Below, in pieces: positions 9,063 through 17,500 of a stretch of 64,000 bases of DNA; the stretch's first letter is position 1; every line of letters starts with the position of its first letter. A program made the translations under genes and the position numbers. Below the pieces are notes generated by a model. That model saw nothing but the letters and a program-made list of their open reading frames with translations. It was not told the origin of the DNA and ran no database searches. Origin of the DNA: Mycobacterium spongiae (GTDB lineage Bacteria; Actinomycetota; Actinomycetes; Mycobacteriales; Mycobacteriaceae); the NCBI RefSeq assembly GCF_018278905.1, contig NZ_CP046600.1, positions 2,790,001 through 2,854,000 on the forward strand, written 5' to 3'.

Positions 9063-10148
9063 ATGCATCAGGTGGACCCGAACTCAACACGCCGCCAAGG
9101 CCTGTGGGCGGCGCTGGCGGTCGCCGCGGTGACCAGCGCCATTGTCGTCACCATTGCGGCACCGGCAACCTCGAGCGCTGACCCGGAGCCCGCCCCTGCG
9201 CCTACGACGGCGGCGGCGCCACCACCGGTCGATCCGAACGCACCGCCACCGCCGGCTGACCCGAACGCACCACCACCACCGGCTGACCCGAACGCACCTC
9301 CTCCGCCGGCTGACCCGAACGCACCACCACCACCACCGATCGACCCGAACGCGCCACCACCACCGGTCGACCCGAACGCGCCACCACCACCGGTCGACCC
9401 GAACGCGCCACCTCCGCCGGGCGTCGACCCGAACCTTCCCGAGCCCGGCCGGGTCGACAACGCTGTCGGTGGATTCAGCTTTGTGCTGCCCCCCGGATGG
9501 GTCGAGTCTGACGCATCCCACCTCGACTACGGTTCAGCTTTGCTCAGCAGGACGATCGGCCCGCCGCCCTTCCCCGGACAGCCGCCACCGGTCGCCAACG
9601 ACACCCGCATCGTCCTCGGCCGGCTCGACCAAAAGCTCTACGCCAGCGCCGAAGCCACCAACCCCAAGGCAGCGATCCGCCTGGGCTCCGATATGGGCGA
9701 GTTCTTCATGCCCTATCCGGGCACCCGGATCAACCAGGAAACCACTCCTCTGGACGCCAATGGGATTTCCGGAAGCGCCTCGTACTACGAAGTCAAGTTC
9801 AGCGATCCGAGCAAACCCAGCGGCCAGATCTGGACGGGTGTCGTTGGGTCACCCGCGGCAAATGCGCCCGACGCCGGCCCTCCCCAACGCTGGTTTGTGG
9901 TGTGGCTCGGTACGGCGAACAACCCGGTGGACAAGATTGCAGCCAAGGTGCTGGCCGAGTCGATCCGACCCTGGACTCCGCCACCAGCACCCCCGGCGGA
10001 GCTGGCGCCGGGGATGCCGCCACCCGCTCCTTTCCCCTTCCCAGCACCAGCCCCGCCCCCGGCGCCCGCACCACCTCCGGCCCCTGCCCCCGCTGGTGAA
10101 GTCACTCCGCCGCCACTGCCGGTACCACAGCCGATCGTCCCGGCCTGA
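9063..10148 (+). CDS. apa: Alanine-proline-rich secreted glycoprotein (Apa/ModD, 45-47 kDa antigen)
   Basis: Secreted and cell-surface O-mannosylated antigen and fibronectin-binding adhesin. The 361-aa product has a signal peptide ending SSA before DPEP at about residue 39/40. This is the same cleavage point I recall for M. tuberculosis Apa. A proline-rich segment (57-129) with seven [12 protein letters not shown] repeats comes next, then the conserved globular domain (about 130-310, starting [12 protein letters not shown]) with the [12 protein letters not shown] block, and a Pro/Ala tail. M. tuberculosis Apa is about 325 aa with only two or three such units, so the extra length is mostly repeat expansion. 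It is downstream of modC and is also called modD for that reason. Confidence 0.95.
   Translation: MHQVDPNSTRRQGLWAALAVAAVTSAIVVTIAAPATSSADPEPAPAPTTAAAPPPVDPNAPPPPADPNAPPPPADPNAPPPPADPNAPPPPPIDPNAPPPPVDPNAPPPPVDPNAPPPPGVDPNLPEPGRVDNAVGGFSFVLPPGWVESDASHLDYGSALLSRTIGPPPFPGQPPPVANDTRIVLGRLDQKLYASAEATNPKAAIRLGSDMGEFFMPYPGTRINQETTPLDANGISGSASYYEVKFSDPSKPSGQIWTGVVGSPAANAPDAGPPQRWFVVWLGTANNPVDKIAAKVLAESIRPWTPPPAPPAELAPGMPPPAPFPFPAPAPPPAPAPPPAPAPAGEVTPPPLPVPQPIVPA
9231..9419 (+). repeat. 27-bp tandem repeat array in apa
   Basis: Seven tandem units of about 27 bases (one of 30) encode DPNAPPPP plus a spacer residue (A, PI, V or GV). The units are nearly identical, differing mainly at third codon positions and in the spacer. 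The array sits just after the signal peptide, in the part of Apa expected to be O-mannosylated and surface exposed. Confidence 0.9.
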
Positions 10149-10161
10149 CAACGCGACAGGT

Positions 10162-10192
10162 GCGGTACTTGGCTCGGTCAGCCAAATACCGC
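10162..10192 (+). terminator. Hairpin downstream of apa
   Basis: Inverted repeat with 13-base arms (10162-10174 and 10180-10192), one mismatch and a 5-base loop, beginning 14 bases after the apa stop. No U-tract follows. It probably serves as an apa/modABC terminator or 3'-end stabiliser. Confidence 0.6.
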
Positions 10193-10286
10193 CAACCGAG
10201 GGTCAAATCGTTACTTAGACGCGGTATACCCATATGACGGCCCAGTAGTTGCGCAGGGCACGGCCAGGGAATGCAAGGAGATCCGC

Positions 10287-10592
10287 ATGGACGTCATCGC
10301 AGCAGCCGACTATCTTGCCCTCAACCTCGACGGCAAGACGGGCATAGGTTGGCTTGGCTACATCATCATCGGCGGCATTGCCGGCTACTTCGCTAGCAAG
10401 ATCGTCAAAGGTAGCGGTTCAGGCATCATGATGAACATCGTGATCGGCGTCGCCGGCGCATTCGGCGCTGGCGTGGCGCTCAACGCCCTGGGAGTCGACG
10501 TCAACGATGGCGGCTACTGGTTCACCTTCTTCGTCGCGCTGGGCGGGGCCGTCGTGCTGCTGTGGCTCGTCAGCATGGTCCGGAAAACCTAG
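10287..10592 (+). CDS. Small membrane protein, GlsB/YeaQ/YmgE family (Rv1861-like)
   Basis: Integral membrane protein of 101 residues. The pattern [24 protein letters not shown] at 21-44 and [18 protein letters not shown] at 45-62 is the glycine-zipper helix pair of the transglycosylase-associated / GlsB-YeaQ-YmgE family. A third helix lies near the C-terminus (about 76-98). AAGGAG precedes the ATG. Family members are linked to stress, but the biochemical role is unknown. Confidence 0.88.
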   Translation: MDVIAAADYLALNLDGKTGIGWLGYIIIGGIAGYFASKIVKGSGSGIMMNIVIGVAGAFGAGVALNALGVDVNDGGYWFTFFVALGGAVVLLWLVSMVRKT

Positions 10593-10650
10593 CGGGTCAG
10601 CTGTCGCGGCCGTTGGAGCTTGGGCGGCCGACAACAGGCATGATGGAGTG

Positions 10651-11679
10651 ATGGTCTCCGGGACGACCACCACGACCATGAGTGCGTGGCAGGTGCGACG
10701 GCCCGGACCGGTCGAGGATGGCCCGCTCGAGCGCGTGACCACCGAGGTGCCCCGCCCTGGGCCGTCCGAGCTCTTGGTGGGTGTGCATGCCTGCGGCGTG
10801 TGTCGCACCGACCTGCATGTGACCGAAGGCGACCTTCCTGTGCACCGCGATCGGGTCATTCCCGGCCACGAGGTGGTGGGGGAGGTCGTGCAGGCGGGCT
10901 CGGCTGCCGGTCGCGAGTTCGATGTGGGAGACCGGGTCGGCATCGCGTGGCTGCGCCACACCTGCGGGATGTGCACGTACTGCCGGCGCGGGGCCGAAAA
11001 CCTGTGTCCGGAGTCGCGCTACACCGGGTGGGACCATGACGGTGGATACGCCGAATTCGCCACGGTTCCTGCGGCTTTCGCCCATCACTTGCCGACCGGC
11101 TACAGTGCCAGCGAACTGGCACCTCTGCTGTGCGCGGGCATCATCGGATACCGGTCGCTGCTACGTGCCGAACTACCCCCAGGCGGTCGGTTGGGTCTGT
11201 ACGGCTTTGGCGGCAGCGCACACATCACCGCCCAGGTCGCGTTGGCACAAGGCGCGGAGGTGCACGTGATGACCCGCGGATCCGAAGCACGTGAGCTGGC
11301 GCTGGAATTGGGCGCCGCGTCGGCTCAGGGTGCTGCCGATCCGCCGCCGGTGCCGCTCGATGCCGCGATTCTGTTCGCCCCGGTCGGCGATCTGGTCTTG
11401 CCCGCGCTTGAGGCGCTTGATCGGGGCGGCACCTTGGCGATTGCCGGGATCCACCTCACCGATATCCCAGCACTGAACTATCAACGCCACGTCTTCCAGG
11501 AGCGTCAGATCCGGTCGGTGACCTCCAACACCCGCGCCGATGCGCGTGCGTTTCTTGACTTCGCCGGCCAGCACCACATCAAAGTCACCACGCCGGAGTA
11601 CCCGCTGGCGCAGGCCGATCGCGCGCTGGGCGACCTCAGCGCGGGCCGAATCGCTGGCGCCGCCGTGCTGTTGGTGTGA
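10651..11679 (+). CDS. adhA: Zinc-dependent alcohol dehydrogenase
   Basis: Medium-chain alcohol dehydrogenase oxidising alcohols with NAD(P). The chosen start (ATG 10651, preceded by GGAG) gives 342 aa. Translation from 10507 would overlap Rv1861 and is rejected. The catalytic zinc ligands are in CGVCRTD and GHEVVGE, and the structural zinc site is [15 protein letters not shown], with four cysteines. The coenzyme domain contains [16 protein letters not shown]. An alternative ATG at 10678 would remove nine residues. Confidence 0.93.
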   Translation: MVSGTTTTTMSAWQVRRPGPVEDGPLERVTTEVPRPGPSELLVGVHACGVCRTDLHVTEGDLPVHRDRVIPGHEVVGEVVQAGSAAGREFDVGDRVGIAWLRHTCGMCTYCRRGAENLCPESRYTGWDHDGGYAEFATVPAAFAHHLPTGYSASELAPLLCAGIIGYRSLLRAELPPGGRLGLYGFGGSAHITAQVALAQGAEVHVMTRGSEARELALELGAASAQGAADPPPVPLDAAILFAPVGDLVLPALEALDRGGTLAIAGIHLTDIPALNYQRHVFQERQIRSVTSNTRADARAFLDFAGQHHIKVTTPEYPLAQADRALGDLSAGRIAGAAVLLV

Positions 11680-11685
11680 GCCGGG

Positions 11686-12459
11686 TCAGGTCGACAAGTG
11701 CCAGACCAAGGCGGCAGCCAGGGCACCCAAACCATTCAGTGACCAATGCAGGGCAATCGGTGCGATCAGGCTGCCGCTGCGCCGACGCAGCCAGCTGAAT
11801 ACGAACCCAGCGGCCCCGGTGGCCAACACCGCCAGCGTGACACCGGCCACCATACCGATGATCCCGCCGCCGAACAGCCGGGTGAAACCGACGTTGTTGC
11901 TGGTCAGTCCTAGCGACGTCGCGACATGCCACAGGCCGAACAGCAACGAACCGGCCAGCGCGACACCCCGGAATCCCCACGCTCGATTCAGCGCCCCCTG
12001 CAGCACACCCCGAAAGGCCAGTTCCTCGGGAATGACGGTTTGCAGCGGGATAATGACCATCGAGGCGATCACGGCCCCGGAGATCGTCGCATAGTGGTGG
12101 TTGAGGAACATCGGCCGCGTGACCGGCAGCAGGACGCCTACCGAGATCACCGCGACGACCAGGGCAACCGCGCCCAGCGCGTATACCAGCCCGGACTTCC
12201 AATGTTCGCGGCCGAGTCCCAGTTCGGCCCAGCCGAGGCCGCGACTGCGCACCAGGATCAGCAGCCCGGCCGCGGCCACCGGAACGGTGGCGATGCTGGC
12301 CCATGGCGTGGTGAAGTGCGCAATGAGGTTCGTCGCTACCAACACCACGACGACGACGGCGACATCGACATGGATCCGCAGCCGGTGCAATGCCGACAGC
12401 CGCGCCGCCAGCGGATCGAGGTGTAACGCGGCGGTGGCCGTCATCGGATGGTCACGCAT
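11686..12459 (-). CDS. CPBP-family intramembrane metalloprotease (Rv1863c-like)
   Basis: Polytopic membrane protein of 257 aa from the ATG at 12459. A TTG-initiated form to 12492 is possible but less likely. The ABI/CPBP motif EELAFRG (EExxxR) is followed by a histidine in FGLWHVATS and by HWSLN, the expected metal-ligand set of the Rce1-like glutamate intramembrane protease family. About seven hydrophobic segments are visible. The substrate is unknown. The gene is convergent with adhA, six bases apart. Confidence 0.87.
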   Translation of the reverse strand: MRDHPMTATAALHLDPLAARLSALHRLRIHVDVAVVVVVLVATNLIAHFTTPWASIATVPVAAAGLLILVRSRGLGWAELGLGREHWKSGLVYALGAVALVVAVISVGVLLPVTRPMFLNHHYATISGAVIASMVIIPLQTVIPEELAFRGVLQGALNRAWGFRGVALAGSLLFGLWHVATSLGLTSNNVGFTRLFGGGIIGMVAGVTLAVLATGAAGFVFSWLRRRSGSLIAPIALHWSLNGLGALAAALVWHLST

Positions 12460-12537
12460 GCTGAGGGAGTCTACCTGCGTGACGCGGTCCAACTCGCCGA
12501 TCGCGGCCCCGGGGACACCGATTCGGTCGGCTCAGCC

Positions 12538-13212
12538 TTAGCCTGCGTCCGAGCCAAGCCTGCGGCGCACTTCGGCCTGGATTTCGGCCGCGAGCGCGTC
12601 GGCCGCCAACAATTGGGGAAGCAACTCCGGTTCAGACATCCGGGCGCGAAACACCAGCCCGACGGTCACGTCATGATCGGGACGGTATTCGACGGTGATG
12701 GCGTCTCCGCGGCGCACCGACCCGGAAGAAATGACCCGCAGGTAGGCGCCGGGTTTGCGGGCTTCGGTGAAGGTCTTTATCCACTGTCTGATATCCAAGA
12801 ACGCCGCGAACGTCCGACAGGGCATCCGGGGCGCCGAGACTTCCAACAGCAAGCCATCGCTGCCAATCCGCCAGCGTTCACCAATCCGCGCCTGTGTGAG
12901 ATCGATGCCTGAGGTGGTCAGATTCTCGCCGAAAACTCCGTTGCGGAGCGTGCGCTGAAGTTGGGTCTCCCACGCGTCGAGGTCTTCTCGCGCGTACGCA
13001 TACACGGCCTGGTCGTCACCGCCGTGAACGTGCTGATCACCGATGGTGTCGCCGACAAGTCCGCTGCCAAGACCCTCAAGCATCGGCCCGGGAGCGCGCA
13101 CTGTGACAGCCTCGGCTGTCGCGACTTTATCGATGCCGGTCAACTTCGACCGCGCACGCGGATCAGGGTTCGCTCGGACACGGGCCACGTTGACCGACAG
13201 CACATCCGCCAC
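12538..13212 (-). CDS. MOSC-domain protein, YiiM-like (Rv1864c-like)
   Basis: Protein of 224 aa from a GTG start. The MOSC (molybdenum-cofactor sulfurase C-terminal) fold is suggested by GDTIGDQHVHGGDDQAVYAYA at about 54-74, by GVFGENLTTSGID at about 92-104, and by MPCRTF with a conserved Cys at about 134. YiiM-like members use the molybdenum cofactor to reduce N-hydroxylated compounds. The real substrate here is unknown. This start is about 27 residues shorter than the H37Rv annotation I remember. Confidence 0.85.
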   Translation of the reverse strand: MADVLSVNVARVRANPDPRARSKLTGIDKVATAEAVTVRAPGPMLEGLGSGLVGDTIGDQHVHGGDDQAVYAYAREDLDAWETQLQRTLRNGVFGENLTTSGIDLTQARIGERWRIGSDGLLLEVSAPRMPCRTFAAFLDIRQWIKTFTEARKPGAYLRVISSGSVRRGDAITVEYRPDHDVTVGLVFRARMSEPELLPQLLAADALAAEIQAEVRRRLGSDAG

Positions 13213-13267
13213 CTGAGAATGCTAACGCCGCGGCTGGCGCTCATTCATGCAGGTTTTTGGTCGGAGC

Positions 13268-14116
13268 TCACTGCTCCCCGCGCGCTCGAGCTTCGTATTG
13301 ACGGCGTTTCTCGACGTCTACGTCATCGGTGAAGACCTGGTCGCCGCCGAGGAGCCGGTTTAGGCCTTCGGAAACCCGGCGCGGGATAAACCTTTGGGCC
13401 ACCACCATCGCGCCGGCCGCTCTGGTCACCCGCACCCGCGGCTTGGGATGAGCGATGAGACCGACGATCGCGTCGGCGATGTCGGCCGGCTCGGCATTCT
13501 TGAAGCCTTTGATCCCGGCGGTGCCGGCGATGAGTTCGGTGTTCACAAACGACGGCGACACCATCGAGAACATCACCCCGGTCGAGCGGTGCTCGAGCCT
13601 GGCCGAATCGGTGAAGGCAACGACCGCGTGTTTGCTGGCGCAGTAGGTGGCCAAACCGGCGGCGTAGACCTCCCCGGCAAGCGAGGCGACGTTGATGACG
13701 TGTCCTCGGCGGCGGGGGACCATGCGCTGTGCTGCCAGTTTGCTGCCGGTGATCACGCCGTAGACGTTGATGTCCAGGATGCGCCGAGTAACGACGTCGG
13801 GCTCGTCCACAATCCGTCCCACCGGCATGATGCCGGCGTTGTTGATCAGCACGTCGATCGGACCAAGCTGGCGCTCAACCCTGTCCAGGAATTCCGAAAA
13901 CGAGTCCCGGTCGGTGACATCAAGTTTGCCGTAGACATCGAGGCCAAGGTCGGCGCCCGACTCTTTGGCCTTCGCCTCGTCGATGTCGCCAATAGCGACC
14001 TTGGCACCCAATCTGTGTAGTGCGGTGGCGGTTGCCAGGCCGATACCGCGTGCCCCGCCGGTGATCACCACGACCTTGCCCGCAACCTTGACGCCGACCG
14101 CGGTTTTGTCTGCCAT
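13268..14116 (-). CDS. Short-chain dehydrogenase/reductase (Rv1865c-like)
   Basis: Classical SDR of 282 aa starting at ATG 14116, with GAAGG upstream. The cofactor motif GGARGIG is near residues 20-26, NNAG follows in the middle and the catalytic YCASK is at about residue 157. The C-terminal extension (about 225-282) is basic and ends with a charged helix, as in the SDR subgroup often annotated near acyl-chain metabolism. The substrate is unknown. The 44 extra upstream codons of the open frame have low-quality composition and are rejected. Confidence 0.9.
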   Translation of the reverse strand: MADKTAVGVKVAGKVVVITGGARGIGLATATALHRLGAKVAIGDIDEAKAKESGADLGLDVYGKLDVTDRDSFSEFLDRVERQLGPIDVLINNAGIMPVGRIVDEPDVVTRRILDINVYGVITGSKLAAQRMVPRRRGHVINVASLAGEVYAAGLATYCASKHAVVAFTDSARLEHRSTGVMFSMVSPSFVNTELIAGTAGIKGFKNAEPADIADAIVGLIAHPKPRVRVTRAAGAMVVAQRFIPRRVSEGLNRLLGGDQVFTDDVDVEKRRQYEARARGEQ

Positions 14117-14173
14117 AGTTGCACCTTCGGGGTCGGAAGCGGCCACTGCCGAACCAGTGTAGGCCGCACGACG

Positions 14174-14701
14174 ATGGTCGATACTGCAACGATGCCAGAA
14201 GTGCGGGCGGCGGTCCCCGATGATGCTGTCGCGGTGGCCAGAGTGCACGTTCGATCCTGGCAGGCGGCATTTCGCGGACTCATCGCCCAGGACTACCTCG
14301 ATAACCTCGACCCTGAACTTTGGGCGGCCGGGTACACGTTTGGACGCATGGGACTTCGGCTGCCGTCCACGATCGTCGCCGTGGACGGTTCACAGATCTG
14401 TGGCCTTGCTACTACGGGTCTGTGCCGAGACAAAGATTTAGCCAATTTCGGTGAACTGATGGCCATTTACGTCGATCCAGAGTATCTGCATACCGGTGTC
14501 GGTCGTTTGCTGATTGCGACCGCACGGCAGCGCCTGGGTCAGCTCGGTGTCCGTGGCGCCGTGCTGTGGGTCCTGGACGGGAATGTCCGCGCTCGGCAGT
14601 TCTACGAACGCGACGCGTGGAGGTGCGACGGGACCCGCCGCGCGAGGGTCATCGGCCCGACGCCGGTCGCAGAAGTGCGCTATCGGCGCACGCCCGTGTA
14701 G
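14174..14701 (+). CDS. GNAT-family N-acetyltransferase
   Basis: Protein of 175 aa, divergent from the SDR, with only 57 bases between the starts. The GNAT core is clear: an N-terminal VRAAVPDDAVAVARVHVRSWQAAF, then MAIYVDPEYLHTGVGRLLIATA, which contains the acetyl-CoA-binding motif A (degenerate Q/RxxGxG/A, here HTGVG), and WVLDGNVRARQFYER near the C-terminus. The acceptor cannot be predicted. I recall no such gene at this place in H37Rv, where Rv1866 lies instead, so this is an accessory locus. Confidence 0.85.
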   Translation: MVDTATMPEVRAAVPDDAVAVARVHVRSWQAAFRGLIAQDYLDNLDPELWAAGYTFGRMGLRLPSTIVAVDGSQICGLATTGLCRDKDLANFGELMAIYVDPEYLHTGVGRLLIATARQRLGQLGVRGAVLWVLDGNVRARQFYERDAWRCDGTRRARVIGPTPVAEVRYRRTPV

Positions 14702-14722
14702 GCGCCTCTCGCTCGTGGTTCG

Positions 14723-15730
14723 TCACCCACCGTTGCGGCGCACCCGAGTGACCCACTGCGGAGCCGACACGCTCCACATGCCGATGCGTGGCCCGTCCGT
14801 CTCGATGCGAAGGCCGATCTCTTCGGATCGGTCGCGCAGTGTCTTGGCGGCAATCTCGAAGTTGAGTGGGCTTGCGACGTCGGCGAGGTTGAGTTTGGCC
14901 AACGCCAGCAGGTCGGCGAGTGTGTGACCGTAGTGGCGACTGGGCTGGCGCACGGCGCTGACTGCCACATCGATGCCCGCGGCGCGAAGCGCCGGAGCGA
15001 GGCCGCCGCCGCCCTCCTCCTGCGGAGCCAACAGGCGTCGGCGCTCATCGAGGATCGCGAGCTGTCGTTCGCCGTCTCTGGGGTCGCCACCGGCTTTGAT
15101 GAATTCCCGCTGCACTACTCCGGCGAAACCCGTCAATTCGTCGGTGATGACGTTGAAGAAGACTCCACCGGTGGCGACCAACCGCAGGATGCCTTCGAGG
15201 CTGACCTGCGGGTCTGCGGCGAAGTAGAGCATGTGCAGACCCAGTGCCAGATCCACAGTCTGTTCCGCGGGAGGTTCGGTGGCGCTGTCGGTCGCCCCGT
15301 GGTCCAGGTGCTCCACGCCCCCTTGGAGGGCGACGCCGAGGTGCAGATGCGGCTGCCTTTCGAGAAACGACACGTAGTCGGCCAGGTAGCCAGGGTTGGG
15401 CTCGGCTATCGACACGGTGGTGCCCTGCGGCACGGCGTCTGCCACGAACGCAAAGGTCTGCCCGTCCCCGGCGCCGATATCGAAGATATGGCCGCCGACC
15501 GGAACATGCTCGACGATTGTTTGCCGCAGCAGTGGTATGAAGAGATCACGCTGATCGGTGCCCATCATCATGACGCGGTCGAGCGGGTCGGGCTTCAGCA
15601 CTCGCGAGAAGGCGTTGCGATACTGCTGATGCGTGTCGAGCCCCGCAAATTCATTGCAGACAATCTCCAGCGCCTCGTCGATTCGAGGTGATAGCTCGTG
15701 GGCACGATTGCGGTCGATCTGGTGTGGCAT
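14723..15730 (-). CDS. Class I SAM-dependent methyltransferase, specificity unknown
   Basis: Protein of 335 aa with AGGAAG eight bases upstream of its ATG. The SAM-binding motif I is HIFDIGAGDGQTFAFV at about 81-96, the acidic motif II is SIAEPNP, and a post-motif LALGLHMLYFAADP follows at about 162-175. These features give a Rossmann-type methyltransferase. The family assignment beyond that is not possible by eye. It is convergent with the GNAT gene, and both occupy the position of Rv1866 in H37Rv, suggesting a replaced segment. Confidence 0.82.
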   Translation of the reverse strand: MPHQIDRNRAHELSPRIDEALEIVCNEFAGLDTHQQYRNAFSRVLKPDPLDRVMMMGTDQRDLFIPLLRQTIVEHVPVGGHIFDIGAGDGQTFAFVADAVPQGTTVSIAEPNPGYLADYVSFLERQPHLHLGVALQGGVEHLDHGATDSATEPPAEQTVDLALGLHMLYFAADPQVSLEGILRLVATGGVFFNVITDELTGFAGVVQREFIKAGGDPRDGERQLAILDERRRLLAPQEEGGGGLAPALRAAGIDVAVSAVRQPSRHYGHTLADLLALAKLNLADVASPLNFEIAAKTLRDRSEEIGLRIETDGPRIGMWSVSAPQWVTRVRRNGG

Positions 15731-15872
15731 CCGTCTCGCTTCCTGACCTCAGTGTGTGTTCCGGGTCTTGCGGGTTCGACCCAATCGCATTTCGTGGTCT
15801 GGATCAACGTGCTCGGTCGGTGCCGCCCGCCTCGCCGCTAGTCGAAAATCCTCGGCGCGCTAGGTTCGACCC

Positions 15873-17366
15873 ATGCCCGTCGATCCCCGGACACCGGTGC
15901 TGGTCGGGTATGGCCAGGTCAACCATCGCGACGAGATTGATCCTGACAAGCGGTCGGTCGAACCGGTCGACCTGATGGTTACGGCGGCTCGGCACGCTGC
16001 AGATCCCCGGGTGCTTGAGGTCGTGGACTCGATCCGCGTGGTCCACATCCTGTCGGCGCGCTATCGGAATCCGGGGCTGCTGCTCGGTAAACGCATTGGT
16101 GTTCCCGATGCCGAGACCTGCTACAGCACCGTCGGTGGAAACATGCCCCAGTCGCTGGTCAACCAGGCGTGTCTGGATATCCAGCGGGGGCGGGCCGATG
16201 TGGTGTTGGTCGCCGGCGCCGAGACCTGGCGCTCCAGGACCGGGCTGCGGGCCAAGGGCAGCAGACTGGCGTGGACGGTCCAGGATGAATCCGTTCCGCT
16301 GCCCAGGGTCGCCGGCGAAGACGTCGCGATGTTCGGTGAGGCTCAGGCGAGAATCCAGCTGGACCGGCCGACCCACGTCTACCCGATGTTCGAGCAGGCG
16401 CTGCGGATCGCCAACGGAGAGTCGGTTGCCGACAACCGCAGACGAGTCGGCGAGCTGTGGGCCCGATTCAATGCGGTCGCGGTTGACAATCCGCACGCGT
16501 GGATCCGCGCACCGATATCCGCCGAAGAGATCTGGGCGCCGGGCGCACAGAACCGGATGATCAGCTTTCCCTACACGAAGTTGATGAACGCCAACAACAT
16601 GGTCGACCAGGGCGCCGCGCTGGTCCTCACGTCGGTCGAGCGGGCCACCGCTCTGCGAATCCCCACCGAGCGCTGGGTCTATCCGCAGGCCGGCACCGAC
16701 GCCCACGACACACTAGCCGTCGTCGAGCGCGCGGAGCTGCATCGATCTCCAGCGATCCGCATCGCGGGGGCACGCGTGCAACAGCTTGCCGACGTGGGGC
16801 TCGATGACATCGATTTTGTCGATCTCTATTCGTGCTTTCCCTCCGCGGTTCAGGTCGCAGGGATCGAACTCGGACTGGGTATCGAGGACCCCGGGCGCCC
16901 GCTGACCGTCACGGGCGGCCTCACCTTCGCCGGGGGCCCGTGGAGCAACTACGTCACTCATTCGATCGCCACCATGGCCGAACTGCTGGCAGCCAATCCG
17001 GGGCGGCGAGGACTGATCAGCGCGAACGGTGGCTATCTGACCAAACACAGCTTCGGGGTCTACGGCACCGAACCGCCCGCGGCATTCCGCTGGGAGAACC
17101 TGCAGTCTGCGGTGGACCGCGAGCCCACCACCCGCGGATTGGTCCAGTGGGAAGGAATTGGCACTGTGGAAGCCTGGACAACGCCGTTCACCAGGGACGC
17201 ACAGCCGGAGAAGGCGTTTCTGGCGGTTCGCACGCCCGACGGGTCGCGCAGCTTGGCGGTGATCCTCGACCCCGCTTCGGTCGAAGCGACGGTGCGGGAA
17301 GACGGAGAGGACCTTGCCGGCGCGAAGGTTGCCGTCGCTGCCGACGGCAGCGCAACTCTGAAGTAA
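15873..17366 (+). CDS. Thiolase-like (SCP-x related) protein lacking the canonical active-site Cys (Rv1867-like)
   Basis: Protein of 497 aa. A thiolase fold fills about residues 1-385 (RTPVLVGYGQV at the start, RADVVLVAGAETWRSR at about 111-126, DLYSCFPSAVQVA in the middle, NGGYLTKHSFGVYGTEPP near its end). A ~110-residue C-terminal beta-rich domain follows (FLAVRTPDGSRSLAVIL). In biosynthetic and degradative thiolases the nucleophile is a Cys in a CxSGxxA motif. The equivalent stretch here is STVGGNMPQSLV, with no Cys. It may act as a non-classical thiolase, or only bind acyl-CoA. It precedes Rv1868 on the same strand. Confidence 0.85.
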   Translation: MPVDPRTPVLVGYGQVNHRDEIDPDKRSVEPVDLMVTAARHAADPRVLEVVDSIRVVHILSARYRNPGLLLGKRIGVPDAETCYSTVGGNMPQSLVNQACLDIQRGRADVVLVAGAETWRSRTGLRAKGSRLAWTVQDESVPLPRVAGEDVAMFGEAQARIQLDRPTHVYPMFEQALRIANGESVADNRRRVGELWARFNAVAVDNPHAWIRAPISAEEIWAPGAQNRMISFPYTKLMNANNMVDQGAALVLTSVERATALRIPTERWVYPQAGTDAHDTLAVVERAELHRSPAIRIAGARVQQLADVGLDDIDFVDLYSCFPSAVQVAGIELGLGIEDPGRPLTVTGGLTFAGGPWSNYVTHSIATMAELLAANPGRRGLISANGGYLTKHSFGVYGTEPPAAFRWENLQSAVDREPTTRGLVQWEGIGTVEAWTTPFTRDAQPEKAFLAVRTPDGSRSLAVILDPASVEATVREDGEDLAGAKVAVAADGSATLK

Positions 17367-17500
17367 CCGGCGGGCAGGCCGCTGCGCTGGCCGGGTCCCC
17401 GATTCAGGGTCACGTTCAAGCACCATCAAGACTCAACTGTCGCGCAAGTCAGGCGAGATGCCTATTGTCATGGGGGAGACGTTGGGGGAGGTGAGCCCAG

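Noticed and set aside
9068..9460. Long minus-strand ORFs of Gly/Val repeats opposite apa
   Set aside because: They are the reverse complement of the apa proline repeats and have no start signals or family resemblance.
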